A DNA stretch of 64,000 nt from an uncultured Roseateles sp. (GTDB taxonomy: Bacteria; Pseudomonadota; Gammaproteobacteria; Burkholderiales; Burkholderiaceae_C): positions 2,294,001 to 2,358,000 of the forward strand of contig NZ_OY729424.1 in NCBI RefSeq assembly GCF_963422335.1, written 5' to 3'. Below, in pieces: positions 24,383-32,723 of this stretch; positions within the stretch are counted from its first letter, which is position 1, and each line of letters begins with the position of its first letter. The position numbers were made by a program, and so were the translations under genes. The notes beneath the pieces were generated by a model. That model saw nothing but the letters and a program-made list of their open reading frames with translations, searched no databases and was not told the origin of the DNA.

Positions 24383-25822
24383 TTGATACAGGTCCATCTG
24401 CGCCGCGACATGCTGCAAATCGACGCCATGCCGTTGCGCGGCAGCCTGTTGTCACGCCTGCTGGCCGCGCTGTTGCAAGCCCATGGCGAGGGCCTGGCCA
24501 GGGCGGGTTCGACCTGCAGTCGCGCCGATCTGCGCGAGCGCATCGCCGGCCTGGCCGAGTTGCATCGCACCCAGCTGTGGCGGCTGCTGCAGCGGCTGGA
24601 GGCCACGCCGCTGGCCGGGCTGATACAGGCCGAGGCGCGCAGCAGCGGGCCCTTCTGGCTGGATGCCGAGCGGCTGGCGTGGTGCGAGTTCCTGATCGAT
24701 GGCCAGCCGGTCACGTCCGACAGCCTGGGGGCGCTGCTGGGCCAGGCCCGCGAAGCGGCGCACCGACCGGCGGCGCCCGCATGCCTGCCGCTGGCCTGCG
24801 TCGAGGGCCTGGCACGTGCCGACTTTCTGCTCGACCGCGGCGAGCTCTATCCGGCCAGGCTAGCCCTGCAGGAGGCCGCCGCTCACCTGCCGGCCGATGA
24901 TGCGATGGCGGCCGTCACCATCGGCCTGCGCCGTGCCCGCATCGCCCGGCGCCTGGGCGATTGGGCCGCGCTGCAGGACGAGCTGCGCGAGCTGGGTGCC
25001 AGCCTCAGGCAGGCGCGCATGCCGGCCCAGGCCCGCGCTCAGCTGGGCTTGCGCCTGCAGGTGCTGGAGGCCTGGCATTGCTATGGCAGCCTGGGCCAGG
25101 CCGGCGCCGCGCTGCAGCGGCTGGAGCAGGTGGACGAACAGGCGCTGGCCTGGGACGTGGGCTTGCGCGGCGAATACCTGAATCTGCGCGGCCTGGCGCT
25201 GCGCGAACTGGCGATCGCGGCGCAATCCCGCGCTCAGGCCGGCGAGGCGCTGGCCTGCCTGGCCGAGGCATTGCGCTGTGCCTCGCTGGCCGGTCTGCCG
25301 GATGCCTTGCAGATCGCCGCGGCCAATCTGGCCAATGCGCTGGCCCAGCTCTTGGAGGCCGGGCTGGCCGGCGGCGCAGGCCAGGATCTGCGCGATGCCC
25401 TCGGTTGGTTGTTGCTCAGCGACGCCATCTGCGCGCGCTGGCAGCTGGGCGCCAGCTCGTTGCTGAACACGGTCTTCCTGTTGCGCATGGCCATGCCGCT
25501 GGACTTCGGCGAGGTCGCCGCGCTGGCCGCAGCCCAGGGCCAGGCCTTGCAGGGCAGCAGCTTCGCCGATCTGGCCGCGCGCCGCTGGGCGGCCTGCCGC
25601 GCGGTGCATTCGCAGATTCCGGCGGCGCAGCGCTGTGCCTTCTTCCTGATGTGGGCCCAGCATGCCGCGCGCGAGGGCGACGTCTTTGCCGCGCTGGAGC
25701 TGTGCGACAGGGTCCGGCATCTGAGCCGCAAGCTGCGCGATACAGCGGCGCGCCAGGCCTATGGTCGCGAGGCCGATGCGCTGCAGGCGCGTTTGAGCGC
25801 TGAGAGCGGGCAACAGGCGTAA
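24383..25822 (+). CDS. Putative SARP-like regulator: winged-helix N-terminus plus TPR-like helical domain
   Basis: No family was recognised with certainty. The first ~100 residues read like an OmpR/SARP winged helix: a leucine-rich helix, R-A-D-L-R-E-R, an H-R-T-Q-L-W-R-L-L-Q-R-L recognition helix and the wing F-W-L-D-A-E-R-L-A-W-C-E-F. The remainder is almost all Ala/Leu-rich amphipathic helices with A-L-A-x-G-x and L-G-x-A-x-A-A-L periodicity, as in TPR or BTAD domains. Strong G/C third positions across the whole frame support a real gene. The start is uncertain: TTG 24383, ATG 24410 or ATG 24428; the frame is open back to 24209. Divergence from the FAD monooxygenase suggests it activates that gene. 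Confidence 0.6.
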   Translation: MIQVHLRRDMLQIDAMPLRGSLLSRLLAALLQAHGEGLARAGSTCSRADLRERIAGLAELHRTQLWRLLQRLEATPLAGLIQAEARSSGPFWLDAERLAWCEFLIDGQPVTSDSLGALLGQAREAAHRPAAPACLPLACVEGLARADFLLDRGELYPARLALQEAAAHLPADDAMAAVTIGLRRARIARRLGDWAALQDELRELGASLRQARMPAQARAQLGLRLQVLEAWHCYGSLGQAGAALQRLEQVDEQALAWDVGLRGEYLNLRGLALRELAIAAQSRAQAGEALACLAEALRCASLAGLPDALQIAAANLANALAQLLEAGLAGGAGQDLRDALGWLLLSDAICARWQLGASSLLNTVFLLRMAMPLDFGEVAALAAAQGQALQGSSFADLAARRWAACRAVHSQIPAAQRCAFFLMWAQHAAREGDVFAALELCDRVRHLSRKLRDTAARQAYGREADALQARLSAESGQQA

Positions 25823-25892
25823 CGCCAGATCGGCGCGGCGGCAACGGCGGTGCCGCAGACACTGGAATGCCCCAACTTCTCTGTGTGATGCC

Positions 25893-26714
25893 ATGACGCT
25901 TGTCCGCCTCTTCTTCGTCGCGCTGCTGCTGGTTCTCAGCGCTTGCAAACCCAGCCATGCCGAGCCCGGCGATCAGCGTGAGGTCTGGGACGACCGGCCC
26001 GCCCTGCTGCAGCACTTCAGGACCCGCGGCGCCATCGGCACCCTGGTGGTGCTGGACAGCCAGGACCGGCGCTGGATCGCCGCTGACTCCAGGCGCGCCT
26101 TCGAGCGCTTCCTGCCTGCCTCGACCTTCAAGATCCCGAACAGCCTGATCGCGCTGGAGTCCGGCGTGGCCGCCGATGAGAACCAGGTCTTCCCCTGGGA
26201 TGGCAAGGAACGCTGGCTGAAGGACTGGAACCGCGACCAGACCCTGACCTCGGCCTTCAAGGTCTCGGCCGTCTGGGTGCATCAGCACATCGCTCGCACG
26301 GTGGGGCCGGCACGCATGCAGCAGTATCTGCGCGACTTTCGCTACGGCAATGCGGTGACGGGCCCCAAGGGTGACAGCTTCTGGTTGGACGGGGATCTGC
26401 GTGTCTCGGCGGTCGACCAGATCGACTTCCTGCGCCGCTTCAACGAAGGCCGGCTGCCGATCTCGGCGCGCACCGAGGCCGCGGCCCGCCGCCTGATGCT
26501 GCGCGACAGCGGCCCCGGTTACCGGCTCTATGCCAAGACCGGCTGGGTCGGCAATGACAAAGACCCGGCCCTGGGCTGGTTCGTCGGCTGGCTGGAGCGC
26601 GGCGAGCGCCTGACCTACTTCGCCATGAATATGGATCTGCCGCGCGACGAACTGGGCCAGCAGCGCGAGCCCATCGTCCGTGCTGCCTTGAAGGACCTGG
26701 GCTATCTGGATTGA
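25893..26714 (+). CDS. Class D (OXA-type) serine beta-lactamase, predicted lipoprotein
   Basis: 273 aa penicillin-hydrolysing family member. All class D motifs are present: S77-T-F-K80 (acylated serine and the lysine that is carboxylated), S125-A-V127, Y151-G-N153 and K215-T-G217, followed by W-F-V-G-W. The N-terminus is hydrophobic and ends in L-S-A-C18, a lipobox, so the enzyme is probably membrane-anchored rather than free in the periplasm. No mobile element, integron site or regulator adjoins it, and base composition matches the surroundings, so it looks like an intrinsic chromosomal gene. Activity spectrum cannot be predicted. Confidence 0.92.
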   Translation: MTLVRLFFVALLLVLSACKPSHAEPGDQREVWDDRPALLQHFRTRGAIGTLVVLDSQDRRWIAADSRRAFERFLPASTFKIPNSLIALESGVAADENQVFPWDGKERWLKDWNRDQTLTSAFKVSAVWVHQHIARTVGPARMQQYLRDFRYGNAVTGPKGDSFWLDGDLRVSAVDQIDFLRRFNEGRLPISARTEAAARRLMLRDSGPGYRLYAKTGWVGNDKDPALGWFVGWLERGERLTYFAMNMDLPRDELGQQREPIVRAALKDLGYLD

Positions 26715-26789
26715 TGCCTCAGCCTTGCGGCTTGTATCGCCGCAAGTCCTTCGCCAGGCACAAGCCCCTTCCGGGCCTTGTGTCCGGGC

Positions 26790-27623
26790 TCAGCCCGGCC
26801 CGCCGCGCTTGTACTCGGCCTCGATCGCCTCGACACAGGCCTTCAGCGCGGCCAGCATCTCGGCGCTGGGCGCCGGCGTGACAAAGCGCGTGGGCATGAC
26901 CAGCGAGACCACGCCGGCCAGCTTGTCGCTGTCGTCGAACACCGGGGCGGCCACGCCGCCCAGGCCGGTGCCCTGGGTGTCGAGCTCGTAATCGGCGCCG
27001 ACCTCGTTGAGCCGGGCCAGCGAGGCCAGTGCCGCCGCGGCATGGGGGTCTTTCGCGCCGCGCTTGCCGGCCAGCGATTTGGCGGCATCGCCCGCCAGTG
27101 CCACGGCCAGGCGCGCGGCCGGTGACTTCGGATACTCCAGAAACGTGCCCGGCCGCACGGCCACCGAGGCACCCTGGTGGCTCTCGACGCAGAGCACGAC
27201 CACGCTGCCATCCTTGGACGGCAGCGACAGGATGACCGTCTGACCCACCGCGTCGCGCAGCGCCATCAGATGCGGCTTGGCCAGCTCGGTGATGGTGCGG
27301 TCGCGCACCGCGGCGCGGCCCAGCTGCATCAGCTTCCAGCCAAACGTATAGCCCTCGACGCCGGCCGATTTCTCGACCAGGCCCAGGCTCAGCAAGGTCT
27401 GCAGATGGCGCGAAACCCGCGCCTTGGTCATGTGCAGCACACGGGACAGCTCGGTCACGCGCACCGCGCCGCCGCTCTCGGCAATGGCTTCCAGGATCTG
27501 CACCGCCACCTCGACGCTTTGCACGGTGGACGAGCGCACCGGAGTGCTGATGGTGGCTTCTTCGGCGGCTTCTGTCGGGGGGCTGGAGGGCACGTTGATC
27601 TCGGGGTTTGCGACGGGCTCCAT
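26790..27623 (-). CDS. IclR-family transcriptional regulator
   Basis: 277 aa with an N-terminal winged helix (A-V-Q-I-L-E-A-I-A ... M-T-K-A-R-V-S-R-H-L-Q-T-L) and the C-terminal GAF-like effector domain (V-G-Q-T-V-I-L-S-L ... T-G-L-G-G-V-A-A-P-V). It has an unusual Pro/Glu/Ser-rich leader of about 35 residues; the ATG at 27623 was chosen, though an open frame continues upstream. It is divergent from the HpaB2 operon and is its likely regulator. The 75-base gap to the convergent beta-lactamase contains an imperfect CACAAG...CTTGTG hairpin (about 26759-26782) but no T-run. Confidence 0.9.
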   Translation of the reverse strand: MEPVANPEINVPSSPPTEAAEEATISTPVRSSTVQSVEVAVQILEAIAESGGAVRVTELSRVLHMTKARVSRHLQTLLSLGLVEKSAGVEGYTFGWKLMQLGRAAVRDRTITELAKPHLMALRDAVGQTVILSLPSKDGSVVVLCVESHQGASVAVRPGTFLEYPKSPAARLAVALAGDAAKSLAGKRGAKDPHAAAALASLARLNEVGADYELDTQGTGLGGVAAPVFDDSDKLAGVVSLVMPTRFVTPAPSAEMLAALKACVEAIEAEYKRGGPG

Positions 27624-27774
27624 TCTGGGTGCAATCGCGCCCTGGCCCGCCAACCTAGGGTAAACACGGATCGATCTGATATGAATCAAACAACTACTAT
27701 GCGATACCGCGTCACGTTTAGCGAGACAAAAAAGCAAAACGACGCATCCCTAGTGGCTTGATGAGGACTGATTC

Positions 27775-29250
27775 ATGGGACTGAGAACCGGCGCGCAATA
27801 CCTGGCAGGGCTGAGGGACGACCGCAAGGTCTATCTGGAAGGCCATCTGGTCAAGGACGTCACCTACGACGCCCGCCTGGGCACGGCCGCGCAAAGCGTG
27901 GCGGCGCTCTACGACATGCAGCACGACCCGCGCTACCGCGATGTGCTGACCACGCTGGACCCGGCCACCGACGAGCGCATCGCCACCTCCTACGCGCAAC
28001 CGCGCTCGGTGGCCGACGTGCAGCGCCGCGGCCAAGCGCTGAAGCTGGTGGCCGATGCCACCTACGGCATGTTCGGCCGCACGCCGGACTTCATGAACCT
28101 AGGCGTGGCCGCCCTGGCCGCCGCCAGCGAGGTGTTCGACCACTCGGCCAGCGGCCGCGAGCTGGCGCGCAATGTCCAGGCCTTCTACACGCGCTGCTGC
28201 CGCGAAGACCTGGCCATGACCCATGTGCAGGTCAATCCGCAGGTGGACCGCAGCAAGGCGGTGTTCGACCAGGTCAAGGACATCGCGCTGAAGGTAGTCA
28301 AGGAGACCGACGCCGGCTTCTATGTCAACGGCATGCGTCTCGTCGGGACGCTCGCCCAGTTCGCCGACGAGATCGTCGTCATGCCCTCGGTGGTGGTGGC
28401 CAATGACGCCTCGGCCGCTGACTACGCCTTCGCGTTCACCACGCCGGTGGCGGCACCGGGTGTGAAGATCATCAGCCGGCCCAGCGTTGTGCCGCAGAAC
28501 GCCGGCCACTTCCTGGACCATCCGCTGTCGTCGCAGTACGACGAGGGCGATGCGGTGATCGTGTTCGAGAACGTGTTCGTGCCCTGGGAGCGCACCTTCG
28601 TCTATCGCGACCCGGCGATGTGCAATGCGATCTACAAGAAGACCTTTCTGTCCGAGCACTACTCGCACCAGACGATGACGCGGGCGCTGGCCAAGGCCGA
28701 GTTCATGGCCGGCCTGGCCTGCTATATGGCCAAGGCGGTCAAGGTCGATGGCTTCCCGAATGTGCAGGGCCAGCTGGCCGAGATGCTGATCTTCATCGAG
28801 ATGCAGAAGGCGATGGTGGAGCGTGCCGAACAGCAGTCCGGCGCCACCGGCTACGGCACTTTCGCGCCCAGCAAGTGGCCGCTGCACGCCGCCCAGCTGC
28901 ACTTCTACGACCGCTACGCGACGATGATAGACACGGTGCGCACGATAGGCGCCGGCAGCCTGGTCGGCGTGCCCTCATACGCCGAGCTCGGTGGCGATAT
29001 CGCGCCGCTGGTGCAGCAGTACTTCGCCACCTCGACCTTGGAGTCGGGCGAGCGCATCGCGCTGATGCGCCTGGCCGCCGACGCCTCGATCTCGGCCTTC
29101 TCCGGCCGCCAGGCGCTGTATGAGCGCTACTACCAGGGCGACCCGGTGCGCAAGGCTGTGCTGCTCTACAACGAGTACCCGAAGGACGCGCTGACCGGCC
29201 GCATCAAGAACCTGCTGGACGATCTGCAAGCCAAGGCCAGCAAGGCCTGA
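27775..29250 (+). CDS. HpaB-family FADH2-dependent monooxygenase (HpaB2)
   Basis: 491 aa oxygenase component related to 4-hydroxyphenylacetate 3-monooxygenase and PvcC. The G-R-T-P-D-F block carries the conserved substrate Arg (Arg102), with Phe106 where HpaB has Tyr; His150 in T-H-x3-N-P-Q-x-D-R is kept. The GAGGA ribosome site before ATG 27775 is good. It heads an operon with an FAH-family hydrolase and a flavoreductase. No HpaC-type reductase is adjacent, so reduced flavin must come from the FNR-type protein at 30263, the HpaC-like protein at 4675, or elsewhere. It is divergent from the IclR gene across a 151-base gap in which only a CTAGGG...CCCTAG repeat (27655-27753) was noticed. Confidence 0.9.
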   Translation: MGLRTGAQYLAGLRDDRKVYLEGHLVKDVTYDARLGTAAQSVAALYDMQHDPRYRDVLTTLDPATDERIATSYAQPRSVADVQRRGQALKLVADATYGMFGRTPDFMNLGVAALAAASEVFDHSASGRELARNVQAFYTRCCREDLAMTHVQVNPQVDRSKAVFDQVKDIALKVVKETDAGFYVNGMRLVGTLAQFADEIVVMPSVVVANDASAADYAFAFTTPVAAPGVKIISRPSVVPQNAGHFLDHPLSSQYDEGDAVIVFENVFVPWERTFVYRDPAMCNAIYKKTFLSEHYSHQTMTRALAKAEFMAGLACYMAKAVKVDGFPNVQGQLAEMLIFIEMQKAMVERAEQQSGATGYGTFAPSKWPLHAAQLHFYDRYATMIDTVRTIGAGSLVGVPSYAELGGDIAPLVQQYFATSTLESGERIALMRLAADASISAFSGRQALYERYYQGDPVRKAVLLYNEYPKDALTGRIKNLLDDLQAKASKA

Positions 29251-29272
29251 CCCCAATTTTGGAGACAAGAAC

Positions 29273-30232
29273 ATGAAACTCGGAACCATACGCCTCAACG
29301 GCAAACCCACCGTCATCGCCCGTCTGGACGACCACACCGCCGTCGCCGTGCCCGTGCACGATATGGAAGACCTGATCACGGCTGGCAACGCAGGCCTGGA
29401 CAAAGCAGCCAGCGCGATAGCGGCCGCACGTGAAGGCAAGGCCGCCGTCATTGCGCTGGACAGCAACACCGACTGGATGGCGCCCAACCCCAAGGCCTCG
29501 AAGATCCTTGGCTGTGCCGTCAACAACAACAACCTGAACAAGAACGCCTTCAAGCCGATGAAGTCGCCGATGTTCTTCACCAAGGCCCGCTCGGCGCTGA
29601 CGGGCCACAACAAGCCCATCGTGATACTGCCGCGCCATGGCCGCTCGATACCCGAGCCCGAGCCGGTGGTGGTGTTCAGCAAGCTGGCCAAGGACGTGCC
29701 GGAAGACCGCATCATGGATCATGTGTTCGGCTACACCTTGACCAATGACATCACCGCCAGCGGCATCAAGTTCAGCGAGGATTCGATCGCGCTGAATATG
29801 GACCCCAAGTTCACCGCCCCGCACCACTTCGCCTGGCGCGAGAAGTTCGGCTCGGAAGACAACTACCTCTACTTCGTCTATCACTCGCGCTCCAAGGCCG
29901 CCGACACCTTTGCCGCGATGGGCCCCTGGCTGACGACCAAGGACGAGATCGCCAACCCGAACAACTTGATGATGCGCGGCTATGTGGACGGCGAGATGTA
30001 CTGCGAGGACAGCACCGCCAACTACCACTTCAGCGTCGAGCGGGTGCTGGCCGAGGCCAACATCTGGTTCACGATGGAGCCGGGTGATTGCGTGCACTGC
30101 GGCACGGCCAGCAAGGGCACCGAGAAATTCCCCAAGGGCAATATCGGTACCTTCCTGGCCGACTACAAGAACACCGAGGTCGAGGTCGAAGGCCTGGGCC
30201 GGCTGTTCAACACCATAGACAACCGCAAGTAA
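29273..30232 (+). CDS. Fumarylacetoacetate hydrolase (FAH) superfamily protein, divergent member
   Basis: 319 aa protein of the FAH fold, which includes C-C hydrolases, decarboxylases and isomerases of meta-cleavage products. Supporting elements are the N-N-N-L-N-K start of the core, an E-P-E-P metal-ligand-like pair near residue 130, T-N-D-I-T-A-S (the usual Y-N-D-x-S-A-R block) and the late E-P-G-D ... G-T region. The spacing and F-A-W-R-E-K-F insert differ from ordinary HpaG/MhpD relatives, so the reaction is uncertain. A strong GGAGA site lies before the ATG, 22 bases after the HpaB2 stop. Co-transcription with an aromatic hydroxylase suggests action on a ring-cleaved product. Confidence 0.8.
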   Translation: MKLGTIRLNGKPTVIARLDDHTAVAVPVHDMEDLITAGNAGLDKAASAIAAAREGKAAVIALDSNTDWMAPNPKASKILGCAVNNNNLNKNAFKPMKSPMFFTKARSALTGHNKPIVILPRHGRSIPEPEPVVVFSKLAKDVPEDRIMDHVFGYTLTNDITASGIKFSEDSIALNMDPKFTAPHHFAWREKFGSEDNYLYFVYHSRSKAADTFAAMGPWLTTKDEIANPNNLMMRGYVDGEMYCEDSTANYHFSVERVLAEANIWFTMEPGDCVHCGTASKGTEKFPKGNIGTFLADYKNTEVEVEGLGRLFNTIDNRK

Positions 30233-30262
30233 GCGGGTCACCAGCCTCGGATGGAGACGCCC

Positions 30263-30916
30263 ATGCGCCATGCCATTGTTGCCGACACGCGCTGGGAGTC
30301 TCCCGGCGTGCGCCTGATCCATTTGCGGCCCGGCGCCGCCGAGCCGTTCGCGCCCAGCGCCTGCGGCGCGCACATCGAGATCGCCCTGCCCAATGGCGAG
30401 TGGCGCAGCTACTCGCTGGTCAGCAGCCCGGGCCAGAGCGAGCGCTACAGCGTGGCCGTGCAGCGAGGCGCCAGCGCCGGCGCGGCCTGGCTGACCGAGC
30501 AGCTCGATGCCGGCCAGAAGGTCGCCATCCGCGGGCCGCACCAGAGCTTCAAGCTGCACGCGGACGATGGCGCACCAACGCTGTTCGTGGCCGGCGGCAT
30601 CGGCATCACGCCGTTTCTGGCGATGCTGGAGGCGCTGCAGCAGCAGGGCCGCGACTGGCGCCTGGTCTACGCCGTGCGCTCACGCGACGGCGCGGCCTTT
30701 CTGCAACCGCTGCGGGCCTATGGCGAGCGTGTGCAGCTGCATGTGGACAACGAGGCCGGCCGCTTTCTGTCGCTGGCCGAGCAGCTGGATGCCGCGGTCG
30801 ATGGCACGCATGTCTATGTCTGCGGGCCTGGGCCCATGATGGCCGAGATGGAGCGCCAGCGTGCGCTGAGGCCGCAGCTGCGATTCCACCGCGAGGAGTC
30901 AGCGCACGCGGCTTGA
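30263..30916 (+). CDS. FMN/NAD(P)H flavoreductase: VanB/phthalate-dioxygenase-reductase type without its ferredoxin domain
   Basis: 217 aa. It contains the flavin motif R48-S-Y-S-L followed by E-R-Y-S-V-A-V-Q-R, the NAD motif G-G-I-G-I-T-P (111-117) and the C-G-P-G-P-M-M block near 195, all as in class IA oxygenase reductases. Those are about 310-320 aa because of a C-terminal [2Fe-2S] domain; here the protein ends after the NAD domain. The missing domain appears as the separate 91 aa ferredoxin at 6931-7206 (217 + 91 = 308). It may reduce that ferredoxin for the Rieske oxygenase, or reduce free flavin for HpaB2 in its own operon. The ATG at 30263 has GGAGA at good spacing; 30251 is an upstream alternative. 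Confidence 0.87.
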   Translation: MRHAIVADTRWESPGVRLIHLRPGAAEPFAPSACGAHIEIALPNGEWRSYSLVSSPGQSERYSVAVQRGASAGAAWLTEQLDAGQKVAIRGPHQSFKLHADDGAPTLFVAGGIGITPFLAMLEALQQQGRDWRLVYAVRSRDGAAFLQPLRAYGERVQLHVDNEAGRFLSLAEQLDAAVDGTHVYVCGPGPMMAEMERQRALRPQLRFHREESAHAA

Positions 30917-30932
30917 ACGTTCCTTGGGCGCT

Positions 30933-31430
30933 TTACACACCAAGCAGTGTCAGCAGGCGCTGCAGGGTAGCCACATGGCCGCGTGCAGCTTCCAGTTGCT
31001 CGCGCGAGAAGTGTTCCGGGTACACGCGCTCATCGTGTGCGGGGCGTCCAAAACGACGCAAGAACTCCCTTTTGTAATCGGCGCTGGCGTGTTCCTTCCG
31101 TTCGCCATGAATCGCCAGCAGCCAGGCCTCCAGGCAGGGCTGTGACTCAACCACCTGCAGACTCAACGCAGCGGCGCGCGCTCGTTGCTGGGCGTCCCAT
31201 GCCGCGTCAGTGTCCAGCAGCACGATGCGCAGATCGTAGTCGGCACCGGCGCTGATGCGCTGGGCATAGTCGATCACCCCTTTGCCGCCCTTGCCGAAGC
31301 CGCCCTGTATCTTCAGGGTGAAGCCGCAGCCGCGAGGCAGGTACAGGGCCTTGATATGCTGAAGCAAGGCTAGCTCGGCCTTGCCTTCGCCCACTGCCAG
31401 TGCCGCGACTTGCGCAAGGCTGCGACCCAT
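30933..31430 (-). CDS. RloB/AbiLii-like TOPRIM-family protein
   Basis: 165 aa. It has E15-G-K-A-E19 followed by a helix and D73-T-D75 in a hydrophobic strand, the acidic motifs of TOPRIM nucleases, plus S-Q-P-C-L-E-A-W-L-L (96-105), close to the hallmark S-x-P-C-F-E-x-W-L-L of RloB proteins. It begins 11 bases below the stop of an AAA15-type ATPase gene, the standard RloA-RloB (AbiLi-AbiLii) order. Such pairs are linked to phage abortive infection and were first noted near restriction loci. It is a little shorter than typical RloB (about 200 aa). It converges on the flavoreductase gene with a 16-base gap. Confidence 0.78.
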   Translation of the reverse strand: MGRSLAQVAALAVGEGKAELALLQHIKALYLPRGCGFTLKIQGGFGKGGKGVIDYAQRISAGADYDLRIVLLDTDAAWDAQQRARAAALSLQVVESQPCLEAWLLAIHGERKEHASADYKREFLRRFGRPAHDERVYPEHFSREQLEAARGHVATLQRLLTLLGV

Positions 31431-31441
31431 GGCCTGTGCCG

Positions 31442-32632
31442 TCAGACCTGAGGCACTGCGCCCAGTGCGCCTGCCATGTACTTGGCATAGAGGTTGTGGG
31501 CGCTGGTCAAACCCTCGATGTCATCGCCTCGGTAGGCAATGCTGGCGCCGTCGTCCTTCTCGACGAAGACCACCTGGGTGCGCTGCAGCACCTTCAGCAC
31601 CTCCGGCGACTGGCACGTGAAGATGATTTGAGCGCCATGGGGATTGGACTCCGGGTCATGGAACAGGCGCAGCAGCGGCTCAATCATGTGCGGATGCAGG
31701 TCGTTTTCCAGCTCGTCGATGAAGGCCAGCCCGCCACGCGATAGCACTGGCAACAAGCGCCACAGCAGCAAAAAGGCCGTTTGCGTACCGCTGGACTCAT
31801 AGACAAAGGGCAGCTCGAAGTTGCGTCCCTTGGAGGCGTGAACGCCCATCGGGAACCACTTGCGTGCGACCTCTTGGCCGTGCGGATCCTGAGTGTCGAA
31901 GTGCTGAAGCCGCACGTCGGACAGGCCCAGATCCCAGCCCTTGAGCAGGCTGCGCATCTGCTGCTGCAACGGTCCTGGCTCACTGAAGAAGGCTGCAGCG
32001 TCGAGCATGACGGCGCTATCGGGAACGCTGCGCCCCATCATGGTCAGATTGGTGGTGAGCAGGAAGTCTGACACCTGCACAGCGGTTGCCGCACCATATT
32101 GCCTGCCCCAAGAAATCAGGGACACATTGGGCCGCACCTTGGCTGCCTCGGAGTCGGCAAGGCCGAAACCTTGCTGTTTGACGGTGTAGCCCGGGCCAAC
32201 CCAGTCGCGCACGAACACATAGCCATAGCGTTCGCCCGGAGCGGTACCTCGGCGGTACAGCGCCTCATGCAGCACCCGATCGGGCATGGTCCGCAGCACA
32301 TAACGCCAGCGCACGCCGTCGGCGCCGTCTGCCTCCAGCTCGAATTCGGCAGGGAACTCCTGCTGCGCCTGATGAGGCATGAAGGCGATCGGCTCTTCGG
32401 GCTTGAGATTGAACGAGTCGCGCAGAAACCATCCAAGAAATGGCCCTACCTTGACCAGGCTGCTCTTGCCCGCGCCATTGGCCCCCAACACGGCCAGTGC
32501 CGTGGTGACGCGTTCGCCCGATGGGGATTGGCGATCCCAGCCATGGACGGTGTCGCGCTGATTCAGTACCAGCGACACGGTGGCGCGGTCGGCAAAGCTG
32601 TGAAAATTGGCAAAGGCGTAGGACAGCAGCAT
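31442..32632 (-). CDS. RloA/AbiLi-like AAA15-family ATPase (ABC/SMC-type)
   Basis: 396 aa. It starts with N-F-H-S-F-A-D in place of the usual N-F-x-S-F/I-x-D block, then Walker A G50-A-N-G-A-G-K-S and a late Walker B L-A-F-I-D-E-L-E-N-D-L-H-P-H, the arrangement of overcoming-lysogenization/RloA ATPases. The position of the switch histidine, usually in T-T-H-S, reads F-T-C-Q-S-P-E, so Gln replaces His. It probably senses an infection trigger and controls the RloB TOPRIM partner, as in AbiL- and PARIS-like systems; this is inference. The 91-base gap upstream (32633-32723) is AT-rich and probably holds its promoter. Codon use seems somewhat less GC-biased than neighbours. Confidence 0.82.
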   Translation of the reverse strand: MLLSYAFANFHSFADRATVSLVLNQRDTVHGWDRQSPSGERVTTALAVLGANGAGKSSLVKVGPFLGWFLRDSFNLKPEEPIAFMPHQAQQEFPAEFELEADGADGVRWRYVLRTMPDRVLHEALYRRGTAPGERYGYVFVRDWVGPGYTVKQQGFGLADSEAAKVRPNVSLISWGRQYGAATAVQVSDFLLTTNLTMMGRSVPDSAVMLDAAAFFSEPGPLQQQMRSLLKGWDLGLSDVRLQHFDTQDPHGQEVARKWFPMGVHASKGRNFELPFVYESSGTQTAFLLLWRLLPVLSRGGLAFIDELENDLHPHMIEPLLRLFHDPESNPHGAQIIFTCQSPEVLKVLQRTQVVFVEKDDGASIAYRGDDIEGLTSAHNLYAKYMAGALGAVPQV

Positions 32633-32723
32633 GATTGCTCCTGAGTGAGGCTCACCGCCTATTCTGCGTCAGCTAATTCTTGTTTGGATGAAAAGTATCG
32701 TCCAAAACTGAATTGACGTGGTT

